A DNA stretch of 64,000 nt from Paenibacillus planticolens (GTDB taxonomy: Bacteria; Bacillota; Bacilli; Paenibacillales; NBRC-103111): assembly GCF_013141725.1 (NCBI RefSeq), contig NZ_WHNZ01000022.1:248001-312000 (forward strand), read 5' to 3'. The notes beneath the pieces were generated by a model. The model was given only the letters and a program-made list of their open reading frames with translations, did no database searches and had not been told where the DNA came from. Positions 19,601 through 26,150 of the stretch are shown piece by piece. The position numbers and the translations under genes are program-made. Numbering within the stretch: position 1 is the first letter of the stretch; each line of letters opens with the position of its first letter.

Positions 19601-20622
19601 GTGACTTCGATATAGGTTTGGTATTTGTAGGTTTCTCCTTTCCAGAGACCTATGGCGTACATGTAATAGTTTCGTAGTAGACCGTAAGGTGGAGTTTGGC
19701 CGCCGGTGATTGCGTCCTGTTCTTCGTAGTAAAATGAATCTACTGAATTATCTAGTGGCAACATAGTTCTAATCATTCCTGTACCATCTTTTTTCCCTTT
19801 TCCATATGATAAGGGAATTGCTTGGGAAAATGGATGCTGTTTAGCGCCAATGATAGAAATAGTACTCTGTACTAATTTGTCTCCGTCAGTTATTTCTGGC
19901 GAACCAAATTCTAACGAGACCGCATTCTCATTTTCGAACCAACGATTGGGTCGATTAACCTCATAAGCAGTTGTTACTGCCCATCCCTCTTTACCATAAT
20001 CTTTTTCAATATCTCCACTTGCTGAAGTGTCAGCTTTACCAGAAATCTTGTACTGAGGCGAATCATATGTATAACGTAGATCTGGTCCATTTTTAGTACC
20101 GCCTATTTCTCGGTAGTCGTAAGGATTTGAAGTATACCTATATCTTCCCATTGAAGGTATAAGTCCTGGATAGGATGAAGGATTTCCAGCTATACCATTA
20201 AACTCTACAGGAGGAGTGACTTCGCCCTTATGTTCCCAGATCTTCCCTAATGGTTGCCTGTATATCTGGTGACCTGGCATAGTTTCAGACACCCCATATA
20301 CATGTACTTTCTTCCCAGTTATTGATGAAATATAGATTACTGTGCCTGACGTACAATCAGAGCATGTTAATTCTGAACCATTATTAAATATTCTTACTGA
20401 AGTAATATTTCCTGATAAATAAGGACTTAAGTCTTTGTTTACCTGTTTAATTGGCGCAGCAGAAAATTGCGCATTACTAGTCATTTCCTTAAAAATATCT
20501 TGTTCATAGTCATAGTATAATGTTTTCATTGTAGCAGCTTGAACTTGGGTAGGTTCCATGTAAGACATAATTATTTGAGAGCATAAAAGAACTAGTACAA
20601 ACCTCACAAAAAGAATTTGCAA
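13609..20622 (-). CDS. Giant secreted repeat protein, about 2,337 residues
   Basis: The start is a TTG seven bases after AGGAGGGAG; it gives a signal peptide (QILFVRFVLVLLCSQII, cleavage near VQAA). Longer in-frame starts overlap the SLH gene and are rejected. A CARDB-like module lies around residues 360-460, PKD-like modules follow (RPPQFEIGW, DPDDDFVTFEWLF), and a lectin- or laminin-G-like region may lie near 1400-1520. The last 700 residues carry four fibronectin-III-like modules, each ending in a strand such as YKVRIRVQDEKGAWSEWSE, then a final PKD module (SFDPDGDTLSYVW). Cysteine pairs are unusually frequent (CSDC, YCYYCGG, SCGGCSSG). There is no sortase motif. The SLH protein encoded 13 nt upstream may anchor it. 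The function is unknown; adhesion or matrix is a reasonable guess. Confidence 0.85.
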   Translation of the reverse strand: MQILFVRFVLVLLCSQIIMSYMEPTQVQAATMKTLYYDYEQDIFKEMTSNAQFSAAPIKQVNKDLSPYLSGNITSVRIFNNGSELTCSDCTSGTVIYISSITGKKVHVYGVSETMPGHQIYRQPLGKIWEHKGEVTPPVEFNGIAGNPSSYPGLIPSMGRYRYTSNPYDYREIGGTKNGPDLRYTYDSPQYKISGKADTSASGDIEKDYGKEGWAVTTAYEVNRPNRWFENENAVSLEFGSPEITDGDKLVQSTISIIGAKQHPFSQAIPLSYGKGKKDGTGMIRTMLPLDNSVDSFYYEEQDAITGGQTPPYGLLRNYYMYAIGLWKGETYKYQTYIEVTYTPPNKPDLVALSIDAGNCVPMGSSTNLIIKFKNAGVVIPSGTSFQVTLAADGTVFKTFTYTAGLPPGETKTETIPYTFNSMKNITLTVDANDDISESTSSNNVFSQIINPQTSCSPTGGKYSGKTSADKPSIPWKDSNLIKADWTISSGCTPVRGRFILSQTTGEYVQYGWSTLSSASTSDMSIFAYGMMGFIGYPGNMQSGQIDISYKLEDSCGGTSYFYEGKFTLGPKPPNRPPQFEIGWFPDNDYTSRTPITEAVLGDKVNVRLLPEMLPDRYDPDDDFVTFEWLFSDSSSSWIKSFPSLGYSKGEDKLTWLTASIAAEHKISAKMCDDKGSCTQKDATITITRPEPDPCINVPSRVVQNRPLATNAINGACSRAAKNRTISEYFWTNKLPVYPNVGIETITLEVKDNYGVRSLPENKAIKNLNVVEDKPPVAGINLPLFAVRGDVPFRDISYSPDGDIIVETGITYVYDSNNDGLFNDHMPLNIPITVGGSARLPAAKVGNYKLTVTTKEDWGLIDTNSFVIDIRNDSPEVAFTVTSANPEPPIFQTVNENEMLMAFGDQWEGSTLTNANLHKTKEIGLTFNPVTKAFTSHYAKAPYKAPASALIFTNAVATVGLDVESNYSTPTLYGTQYLGNKSGVAVLGAIPYTVQMANSLGITYGQPSTTQLSGDNSAQTASHTSNYLTYDAKGGSYSLSCKYYYAANSDVNDTYHWWCDYTRKDASGQTSWVKSFESYYKSVSSFFALPTQPNQIANANNMEINDDGTKIKIPYTLLNPSYCYYCGGGDPSLWYDVETGREVPAATITRPSLNSGAIYEDSEVAVYAHQDYVSTYSNSNYTNSSGNSADRGTYTNYLTSYNKITGITRRLDVSIVNRNDSSQSRYGSVIRGDAWESSTSSFVQVRWDVSEDGYVYVADGFNKVIIADKFATKIAEYTTANLRPKNDHSNEQSLYESRKFTILDSGFGADGEYYLQLQERYHKLRRYNFKWESCGGCSSGSLVSSYDEDTTGSFNKYYLYTIKGAMATPKVYASSEVGQILKKDTDITDADYYFDFMQTSRNTSVNAPSGIIFRAQNNKNMYRLEMTSNRISFVKIVNGNRFELRSSPISLTATDFINLKLSVRGSKVKVRLGQLPIFEASDSTFASGTYGAFIGSFGAHFRNVFVKIPIIDNTTISDTGIAGEELTYGITYEDLENDPHLTEQDKWKYEHTNAAKFLDAGDGQSGLSVYHGQVVRGGPVKILDKVGLYMLTYTGSDDPAPPGYAFPNGIFASYLSESDPSSRNILIHRRPVSRISCTQDLYYKVWCDDSMSYDPDRWLSSDNYSTESTGINYAVTKGILERRYEYILPDGTTVSGLIDRVKEMGLYTFRVAVKDEYGAWSDWAESYIWLQAPPVNHAPYVDITNPASAEFSNPSGAQASNPLITWNAVDYDADSYIVKSEIDIQYYYYDYNSNPQYRWVSQFYPAVVTSNSNLKSDGVTVGLSYTAAMSLQDNRIYKVRIRVQDEKGAWSEWSEKYFIKGYPPSAVLTFPDGTRLNPTPIASGMLIPSWNQTDEDVSTEYKNFQYRILDENGAQVTYNDNGYANNAIRGGSYAHGCSYDKGSGTWHGCQYYTSNSSWTVHPIEQFGLSVIAGKPGPYQVQVRVNDGRYWSEWSNSGWFTLNRPPSAAMKVPNGTQAVPTIFSELRPTFQWTQTDPDPGTRFSYFQIQITNESNDVMVLDTGQLYQGTAAAQGSWQADRDLPPGQKLRVRVRVLDGTAWSDYSEQTWFYINRPPAAEFDWTPKPVWEGDVVQSINSSFDPDGDTLSYVWKLEQPNGTVMLFYSKDIKQEFLAPGTYKVTLTVSDGLLSSSMVKMIAAAPLTIRSDVTYTDNWLLLHEKSGHQTAAVPKDFYSGEIFVVACQSSPAPVDEVTAWLDTTGLDAKPLYVSERLMASAGDSTMFGGEIFDARFQSFSEGLPLGLQTIHFRIRYRNGVVKTEEIPVHIIGNVNQSVGVHRVQ

Positions 20623-20635
20623 ACGTAACTCCCTC

Positions 20636-21679
20636 CTAAGGTATTGCAACAACTACTTTATTACTGACTAAATCAAATCCTATTCCTGTTTTAGCAAGAT
20701 CTCTTCTAGCGCCATAAGAGACAAATCCAGTATAAATTCCTGGAACAGCAAATCTTATTACACGTGGCAATGCTTCATTCGAGACATGTAATGGTCCTGT
20801 TCCATCATACAAAGTAAGATATTGATAACCACCTAAATTAAAACTATCATCTGCAGTTTCATCGACTTGTACTGTGAATTTAGCCATAACCACAAAATCT
20901 CTCTGTTTATCCACTCTAGAATTCCAATGTGAAGTATCGATATACGCCATAAAAGGATCATACTCATCAGATGGATCAGCTATGATTACCTGCTCTAACT
21001 TCACTGTAGCCCCCTGACCCGCACTCCAGGTATTCCCAATATTTTGCGCCTTCAACCCCAACATCGTCCCCACATTACTCCCAGTAGCAGCAATCTCCGC
21101 CGCACTCGCCGCATACTTATCGCCCGGCAGCTTTTCCCCCTTCCTAGCTGCAAGAATCCGCTCTATGATCGTAATCGCCTGGGCACGCGTGCTAGTCCCA
21201 TACACGTCCAGATCAGTACTGCTTACCCCATGAATCAATCCCAGTTTCGTAGAATCAACCATAGTCCCTTTCAAACTCTTATCAACACTTCGAACACTCA
21301 AAATAGACATCTCGTATCTTTGCAGCGGTTCATTGTATCGCTCGGGAAACTCGGCAGGGATAATTTCCTGCGCTTTCAACCGATCCACATAGGGCTGAAA
21401 CCATCCATCTCCCCCTACCTGATTAACTTTTTCACCCGTAGCGAGCGCCACCATTTTGATAAATTCAGCACGGCTGATTGGCGAGTCAGGCTTAAATGTT
21501 CCATCTTCATAGCCATCGACGTACTTCTTCTCAACAGCCGTTAGAATGGACGGCTCCGCCCAATGCTGAGTCGTATCTTTGAAACGAATCAAACTCTGCG
21601 CAGAAGAACCCATAACATCATAGCCAATGGATGCAGCACAAAGCATGGCAATTCCAAAAACAGATAATCTTGTTTGCAT
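20636..21679 (-). CDS. S-layer homology domain surface protein
   Basis: This 347-residue secreted protein has a signal peptide (cleavage near SSAQS) and then three SLH modules at roughly 30-75, 95-140 and 145-185. Example motifs are HWAEPSILTAVEKKYVDGY and TSTRAQAITIIERIL. SLH modules bind pyruvylated secondary wall polymer, so it should sit on the cell wall. The C-terminal half is an unrecognised beta-rich domain. The ATG at 21679 follows AAAGGGG; an upstream in-frame start lies within the leader hairpin and is rejected. The giant secreted protein follows 13 nt downstream, so this may be its wall anchor. Confidence 0.9.
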   Translation of the reverse strand: MQTRLSVFGIAMLCAASIGYDVMGSSAQSLIRFKDTTQHWAEPSILTAVEKKYVDGYEDGTFKPDSPISRAEFIKMVALATGEKVNQVGGDGWFQPYVDRLKAQEIIPAEFPERYNEPLQRYEMSILSVRSVDKSLKGTMVDSTKLGLIHGVSSTDLDVYGTSTRAQAITIIERILAARKGEKLPGDKYAASAAEIAATGSNVGTMLGLKAQNIGNTWSAGQGATVKLEQVIIADPSDEYDPFMAYIDTSHWNSRVDKQRDFVVMAKFTVQVDETADDSFNLGGYQYLTLYDGTGPLHVSNEALPRVIRFAVPGIYTGFVSYGARRDLAKTGIGFDLVSNKVVVAIP

Positions 21680-21698
21680 AAGAACCCCTTTTCTCCGC

Positions 21699-21753
21699 AA
21701 AAAAACCGCCCTGACATCGCGAAGTACTAAACTCAACGATGACATGGGCGGTT
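21699..21753 (-). terminator. Terminator-like hairpin in the leader of the SLH/giant-protein locus
   Basis: On the minus strand AACCGCCC pairs with GGGCGGTT, with CATCG/CGATG extending the stem, and seven T residues follow. It can end the upstream pseudouridine synthase transcript. It also lies only about 15 nt before the SLH ribosome binding site, leaving no room for a promoter in between. An alternative GCGG-AAGAA-CCGC hairpin (21760-21748) would use the same ascending strand, so conditional termination is possible. Confidence 0.75.
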
Positions 21754-21782
21754 CTTCCGCACAAAACTATTTTTATTATCTC

Positions 21783-21811
21783 AAAATACCATATACTAGT
21801 AGTTTTGTAAA
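21783..21811 (-). promoter_or_regulatory. Candidate promoter of the SLH/giant-protein operon
   Basis: TTTACA (21811-21806), 17 bases and TATTTT (21788-21783) lie just after the pseudouridine synthase stop codon and upstream of the leader hairpin. The -10 element is only a partial match. Confidence 0.4.
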
Positions 21812-21814
21812 TCT

Positions 21815-22567
21815 CTAATTTTGAACTTCATTAGCATTTTGCAGAGCAGTCAGTTCTTCAACCGTCAATTCTCTCACTTGACCTAAAGCCAGATTCGGAT
21901 CTAAGGCAAGCGGCCCCATGGAAATTCGTTTTAAGTACGCGACTTTCTTACCAACCGCTTGGAACATCCGCTTCACCTGATGAAACTTACCTTCCATAAT
22001 CGTTAACTCGATTTCGGAGAGCACTCCACCAGCTTCGTTACCGGTACTCACAATTTTCAAAATACCCGGAAGCGTTTCGTACCCATCATCCAAGGTAACA
22101 CCTTGCGAAAATGCCTCGATATCCGCCTCCGTAACCTCCCACTCTACTTTTGCAAAGTAGGTTTTTGGGACGTGCTTGCGGGGAGAGAGCAGGTTATGTG
22201 CGAGCTTCCCATCATTGGTAAGCAAAAGAAATCCTTCTGTATCCTTGTCCAATCGGCCGACAGGGAAGACTTCGAATGGCGCATAAGCCGCATCCAAAAG
22301 ATCAACCACGGTCCGATCGCGATTGTCTTCCGTAGCAGAAACAACGCCTTGCGGTTTGTTCATCATCAGGTAGACGAACTCCCGGTAAAGCACCGTTTCG
22401 CCGTTTACCTGAATGATATCCTTGTCGGGATTGACTTGCATCCCGCTGTCTTTGACCTTCACGCCGTTGACATAAATCGAGCCTTCCTTAGCAAGGCGCT
22501 TTAGTTCAGAGCGCGTGCCGACGCCTACATGGGCGAGTATTTTATCGAGCCTTTGTGTTTGTTTCAT
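21815..22567 (-). CDS. RsuA/RluB-type pseudouridine synthase
   Basis: This enzyme isomerises a specific uridine of ribosomal RNA to pseudouridine. The 250-residue protein has an N-terminal S4 RNA-binding domain (RLDKILAHVGVGTRSELKRL) and the catalytic motif GRLDKDTEG with its essential Asp, followed by LLTNDG and EGKFHQVKRMF typical of the small-subunit subfamily. The rRNA target is not assignable by eye. It starts just after the RsmF-type methyltransferase gene, and the two rRNA-modifying genes probably form one transcript. Confidence 0.95.
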   Translation of the reverse strand: MKQTQRLDKILAHVGVGTRSELKRLAKEGSIYVNGVKVKDSGMQVNPDKDIIQVNGETVLYREFVYLMMNKPQGVVSATEDNRDRTVVDLLDAAYAPFEVFPVGRLDKDTEGFLLLTNDGKLAHNLLSPRKHVPKTYFAKVEWEVTEADIEAFSQGVTLDDGYETLPGILKIVSTGNEAGGVLSEIELTIMEGKFHQVKRMFQAVGKKVAYLKRISMGPLALDPNLALGQVRELTVEELTALQNANEVQN

Positions 22568-22573
22568 GACCGC

Positions 22574-24106
22574 TTAGGTCCACCTCCAGCCAGGCGGGTA
22601 TTCGTTCTTGAGCATCCCGTCCAGCCACTTGCCCCAGCCGACGGGATGCTCATCAATGCAGACAAGGCAGTAGCCTTTGGCTGCCTTGGTCACTTCCGGA
22701 TCGCGGATAATCTCGCTCTCCGCGACTTCGAGCGTCTCGCCCTTCAAGTACCGAAGGGCTCGCTCGTCGCTCGAAGCCAAGCTCAGCGCTCGCTTCGCTT
22801 CGCGCATGCGCAGTCCCATGGCTAGCGCATGGGACGGCTCGAATCGGCCGCGGTGCAGCGCGCCGATGTACCAGCCTGGCCGCACGACTTTCAGTCCGTG
22901 CAGCTCAGGCAAATTCGCCGGCGACGCATAGGCGTGCTCGCCGTAGCACACAAGCCGCAATTCGGCGAAGGGCTCGCTGCGCAGCAGCTCGTTCTCGAAC
23001 GCTTGCAGCGGCTCCAAACTCACGCGGGAATCGCTCCCCGCGCGGCCTTTTCCACGCAGCGCCTCACGGCCGCTGCGCGCCCCCGCTCCCGATGCCGACA
23101 CAAAGTCGGCAACCGTCCCTTTCTCCGTCCCTGCAACCGTCCCTTCATCCATCCCTGCAACAACCCCATAACCCTTCCGAAGCACAGCCACATAATGCCC
23201 CTCACCGCGCAAACGATGCGGCCAAAGCCGCGCCGTACCCGCAACCGCCTCACGTGCACGAGGCGAATAATCCCCTTCACACCACGGCTCACGCAGCCAA
23301 TCCGGATGCCCAGCTTCAAACCGCGTAACCGGCACCACTTCAAACACAGGATGCTTGTCCAAAAACTCCGCAATCTGGGCCTCATTTTCTTCCGGCGAGA
23401 ACGTACAAGTGGAATACACGATCGTGCCGCCGGGCGCAAGCATTTGAGCCGCTTGCCCAAGCAGTTCCCTCTGCATCTCGGCAAATTCCTGCACCGTATG
23501 ACGCTCCCACTGCTGCATCATATCTTCTTCCTTACGGAACATCCCTTCCCCTGAGCAAGGGGCATCTATTAATATTTTATCGAAATAACCCTGAAACACG
23601 TTTAACATCCGTTCAGGCCGCTCATTCAATACGACTGCGTTCCGAACTCCGAAGAGCTCTAAGTTTTTGACTAACGCCTTTACGCGATCCGAATGGTTAT
23701 CATTCACGACGAGGACGCCTTCGCCTTGCAGCTTCGCGGCAATCTGGGTAGATTTTCCTCCCGGAGCCGCGCATAGATCGAGCACCTTTTCACCCGGCTG
23801 AACCTGCAGCAGCTCCGCCGGCGCCATCGCGCTGGGCTCTTGAATATAATAAAGTCCTGCATGATAATAAGGATGTTTGCCAGGACGTTCTCCTTCTTCA
23901 TAGTAAAACCCTTCTGAAGTCCATGGCACAGGCTCAAGCGCAAAAGGGCTTTTTTCCAAAAAGTCAGCTTTCGCGATTTTGCCCGTATTCACTCTTAAAC
24001 CGTAAGACCTCGCTTGGTCATAAGAAGACAGAAAGAGCTCGAATTCTTCTTCCCCTAATAAATCCATCATTTTATCCCTAAACAAGGGCGGCAGCTGCTT
24101 CGTCAT
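22574..24106 (-). CDS. RsmF/YebU-type rRNA (cytosine-C5)-methyltransferase
   Basis: This S-adenosylmethionine-dependent enzyme of the NOL1/NOP2/Sun family methylates a cytosine in 16S rRNA. The AdoMet-binding motif VLDLCAAPGGKST, the DAPCSGEGMFR motif and the catalytic Cys in STCTFSPEENE are all present. A C-terminal RsmF-type PUA-like domain ends in HPVGWGKW. The ATG at 24106 gives the usual family start MTKQLPPLFR; an ATG at 24136 sits only four bases after a TATAAT -10 and would hardly be transcribed. The linker between the two domains holds an in-frame tandem 24-nt repeat. Local GC is high. Confidence 0.92.
   Translation of the reverse strand: MTKQLPPLFRDKMMDLLGEEEFELFLSSYDQARSYGLRVNTGKIAKADFLEKSPFALEPVPWTSEGFYYEEGERPGKHPYYHAGLYYIQEPSAMAPAELLQVQPGEKVLDLCAAPGGKSTQIAAKLQGEGVLVVNDNHSDRVKALVKNLELFGVRNAVVLNERPERMLNVFQGYFDKILIDAPCSGEGMFRKEEDMMQQWERHTVQEFAEMQRELLGQAAQMLAPGGTIVYSTCTFSPEENEAQIAEFLDKHPVFEVVPVTRFEAGHPDWLREPWCEGDYSPRAREAVAGTARLWPHRLRGEGHYVAVLRKGYGVVAGMDEGTVAGTEKGTVADFVSASGAGARSGREALRGKGRAGSDSRVSLEPLQAFENELLRSEPFAELRLVCYGEHAYASPANLPELHGLKVVRPGWYIGALHRGRFEPSHALAMGLRMREAKRALSLASSDERALRYLKGETLEVAESEIIRDPEVTKAAKGYCLVCIDEHPVGWGKWLDGMLKNEYPPGWRWT
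23114..23161. repeat. Two tandem 24-nt repeats inside the methyltransferase gene
   Basis: Two adjacent 24-base units (23114-23137 and 23138-23161) differ at only a few positions and encode VAGTEKGT and VAGMDEGT. A partial third unit precedes them. They lie in the interdomain linker, and their length keeps the frame. Confidence 0.8.
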
Positions 24107-24140
24107 CTGATCTACTTCTCTTTCCTCTTTTATCATCGCT

Positions 24141-24170
24141 ATTATAGCTGAACTGTCACGAAACAGCCAA
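24141..24170 (-). promoter_or_regulatory. Promoter of the rRNA-modification gene pair
   Basis: TTGGCT (24170-24165), 18 bases and TATAAT (24146-24141) on the minus strand. Transcription would start near 24135-24133, at or just inside the upstream ATG, which supports the internal ATG at 24106. Confidence 0.5.
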
Positions 24171-24175
24171 TTATT

Positions 24176-24204
24176 TTCAAAATACGAACAGGATATGCTA
24201 TACT
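24176..24204 (+). promoter_or_regulatory. Promoter of the membrane thioredoxin gene
   Basis: TTCAAA (24176-24181), 17 bases and TATACT (24199-24204), placed back to back with the divergent promoter at 24141-24170. Confidence 0.5.
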
Positions 24205-24252
24205 TTTATCGAAATTAATAGTAAGTAACCAACACAAGATGAGGTGCATGAA

Positions 24253-24762
24253 ATGAAGAAACTGCTTATTTATCTAGGCATTGTCGTTATTTTATTTGGG
24301 GGTTTGTATTTCGTCAATCAGCAGTCTACCAAATCATCGGATAAAGCGAACGCTGGCAATCCTTACGGCGTTGCAGCGTCTAAGCTAAATCCCGAAACTG
24401 TGAAGCAGCTGAATGACCCGAACTATCAAAATCTTATTCTGCCTAAAGATCTCGATCAAAGGCTGAAGAACAAAGAAACCTTTTTCCAATATTACTACGC
24501 ATCCACCTGCCCGCACTGTAAAATCACCACTCCGGTCCTTGTTCCTATGGAAAAAGAATTGGGTCTTGATGTGAAGCAATTCAATTTAGAAGAATTCAAA
24601 GACGGCTGGGAAAAGTATAAAATCGACTCCACACCGACCCTCGTTTATTACAAAGACGGCAAAGAAGTGGACCGTATCGTTGGCGGTGTTCCTGAAAACG
24701 GAGGCACCGGCGGCAATACGCCGGAAGTATTTAAAGCTTTTTTCCAAAAATACAAAGGTTAA
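24253..24762 (+). CDS. Membrane-anchored thioredoxin-like protein
   Basis: This 169-residue protein has one N-terminal transmembrane helix (KKLLIYLGIVVILFGGLYFV) and an extracytoplasmic thioredoxin-fold domain with the redox motif CPHC, the cis-proline in STPTLVYYKDGKEV and the usual C-terminal helix. It probably reduces or oxidises cysteines outside the membrane; the exact partner is unknown. The ATG at 24253 follows GAGGTG by six bases; the GTG inside that site is rejected. It is monocistronic, with a strong terminator. Confidence 0.88.
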   Translation: MKKLLIYLGIVVILFGGLYFVNQQSTKSSDKANAGNPYGVAASKLNPETVKQLNDPNYQNLILPKDLDQRLKNKETFFQYYYASTCPHCKITTPVLVPMEKELGLDVKQFNLEEFKDGWEKYKIDSTPTLVYYKDGKEVDRIVGGVPENGGTGGNTPEVFKAFFQKYKG

Positions 24763-24775
24763 TACGCATGGCCCA

Positions 24776-24800
24776 AGCAGCGGAATCCGCTGCTTTTTTT
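24776..24800 (+). terminator. Intrinsic terminator
   Basis: AGCAGCGGA pairs with TCCGCTGCT and is followed by seven T residues, 14 bases after the thioredoxin stop codon. Confidence 0.92.
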
Positions 24801-24803
24801 CAT

Positions 24804-25901
24804 CTATTGGCTTCTGAGTTTTTTTCGTAAAATAGCGGAGAGGAGCAGTAACAAGGGGATAACGAGCCCGAAGGTTCCAGAGAAAAAGACCCAAATTTTA
24901 GAGGAAAACTGAACGAAATAGGACGCATCCGGGTAAGCGATGATCGAAAGAACGAGCAGGCTCATTCCCAAAGGAACATATAACTGGCGAATTTCTGTCA
25001 GTTTAAAAATTTCTCCTAATGCCACAGCAGACGCGTACAGACAGAGCGTTAGCTTAAAGTAGATGGTAATGAACCAAATCCCCGCCATAACAACCTCAAG
25101 ACGTTCGAGGAAATTGCCAATAGAGATTCTTCGGGCTAATGAGAAGCTCGGATACATTTGAATCGCGGTTAAATCGTCGCCCAGCACAAGAATAGATAGA
25201 AGCGAAATGACAATTAGCAAGCAGCCCCCAATGGAAACCCCTGCGAGAAACGCCTTCCCCAGCTTTTGGGTCTGATTGACGAAGGGCATAATCATTAAAA
25301 AGACGACAAGTTCCATATACGGCGTTCCAATCAGAGGAATTGACGCACGTACAACAGGTTTGAGCCCATATCCGAGTACCGGCAGCATATTGCTTGTTTT
25401 CATTTGGGTTGGAAGCAGGATAAACATGAGGAAGAAAAAGGTCAACACCCAAGGAAGAAAAATTTCCGATGTGCGCGTAAAAGTTTCCAGCCCGTTGCGA
25501 ATGCCCAAAATGACGATGGCCAGAAAGAATATATGCGTAAACTGCAGCGGAGTATCCACCAGGACCTGGGTTGAAATAAAATCGCCTAAATTGCGAAGCA
25601 CCAATGCGGCCAGAAGAAAGAAGAAGCAGAAATAGAGCAAGCCGATCGCTTTGCCGAACCATTTTCCCATGAGCTCCTCGCAATAGGCTACCAACGTTTT
25701 CTGGGGAAAACGCCGACCAAGAGCTTGATATAAAATGACGAGCAGCAAGCCGAATAAGAGTCCTAGAATGGCTGCAATCCATGCATCCTCCTTAGCATCA
25801 TAGGCGAGCCCCGAAGGTGCGATAAGAATCGAACTGCCAATCGTAAACAAAATGGTCAAAATCGTAAACTGATGGACACCGATCCTTCCCTTCTCAATCA
25901 T
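24804..25901 (-). CDS. GerAB-type spore germination permease
   Basis: This is the B subunit of a nutrient germinant receptor in the spore inner membrane, a member of the amino acid permease superfamily thought to bind the germinant. The 365-residue protein shows about ten transmembrane helices and the N-terminal pattern HQFTILTILFTIGSSILIAPSGLA. The ATG at 25901 lies six bases after GAGGTGA. It is the last gene of the operon, five bases after the small D-like gene. Confidence 0.93.
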   Translation of the reverse strand: MIEKGRIGVHQFTILTILFTIGSSILIAPSGLAYDAKEDAWIAAILGLLFGLLLVILYQALGRRFPQKTLVAYCEELMGKWFGKAIGLLYFCFFFLLAALVLRNLGDFISTQVLVDTPLQFTHIFFLAIVILGIRNGLETFTRTSEIFLPWVLTFFFLMFILLPTQMKTSNMLPVLGYGLKPVVRASIPLIGTPYMELVVFLMIMPFVNQTQKLGKAFLAGVSIGGCLLIVISLLSILVLGDDLTAIQMYPSFSLARRISIGNFLERLEVVMAGIWFITIYFKLTLCLYASAVALGEIFKLTEIRQLYVPLGMSLLVLSIIAYPDASYFVQFSSKIWVFFSGTFGLVIPLLLLLSAILRKKLRSQ

Positions 25902-25906
25902 GTGAT

Positions 25907-26146
25907 TCACCTCAATTTTAGAATGCCAAAAACAAACTGACTGACTGGATGATACACATAGGTAATCCAATCCAGTGGATTCGGAAGCGCCACCCTCTCA
26001 AAATGCAAAATGCAAAACAATGCTCCTATGAATAAGAGGGAAGAAAATACCCAGATTTCTGCAGCGAGCTGTTTGTTCAGCAGGTCCGGGAGTTCCAGCA
26101 AACCCGTGAGAACAACAATGATGACAATCGAGATGATGATCCACAT
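25907..26146 (-). CDS. Small two-helix D-like subunit of the germinant receptor operon
   Basis: This 79-residue protein has two predicted membrane helices (WIIISIVIIVVLTGLLEL and WVFSSLLFIGALFCIL) joined by a short polar loop. A perfect AAGGAGG lies upstream of the ATG. It sits between the C and B subunit genes with gaps of four and five bases. Size, topology and position fit the D subunits described in several gerA-type operons, which modulate receptor activity. Sequence alone does not prove that role. Confidence 0.82.
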   Translation of the reverse strand: MWIIISIVIIVVLTGLLELPDLLNKQLAAEIWVFSSLLFIGALFCILHFERVALPNPLDWITYVYHPVSQFVFGILKLR

Positions 26147-26150
26147 GTTA

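Noticed and set aside
22829..23554. Plus-strand open frame of 241 residues inside the methyltransferase gene
   Set aside because: It is antisense to a clear RsmF-type protein in a GC-rich stretch and has low-complexity Arg/His/Pro-rich text without any domain.
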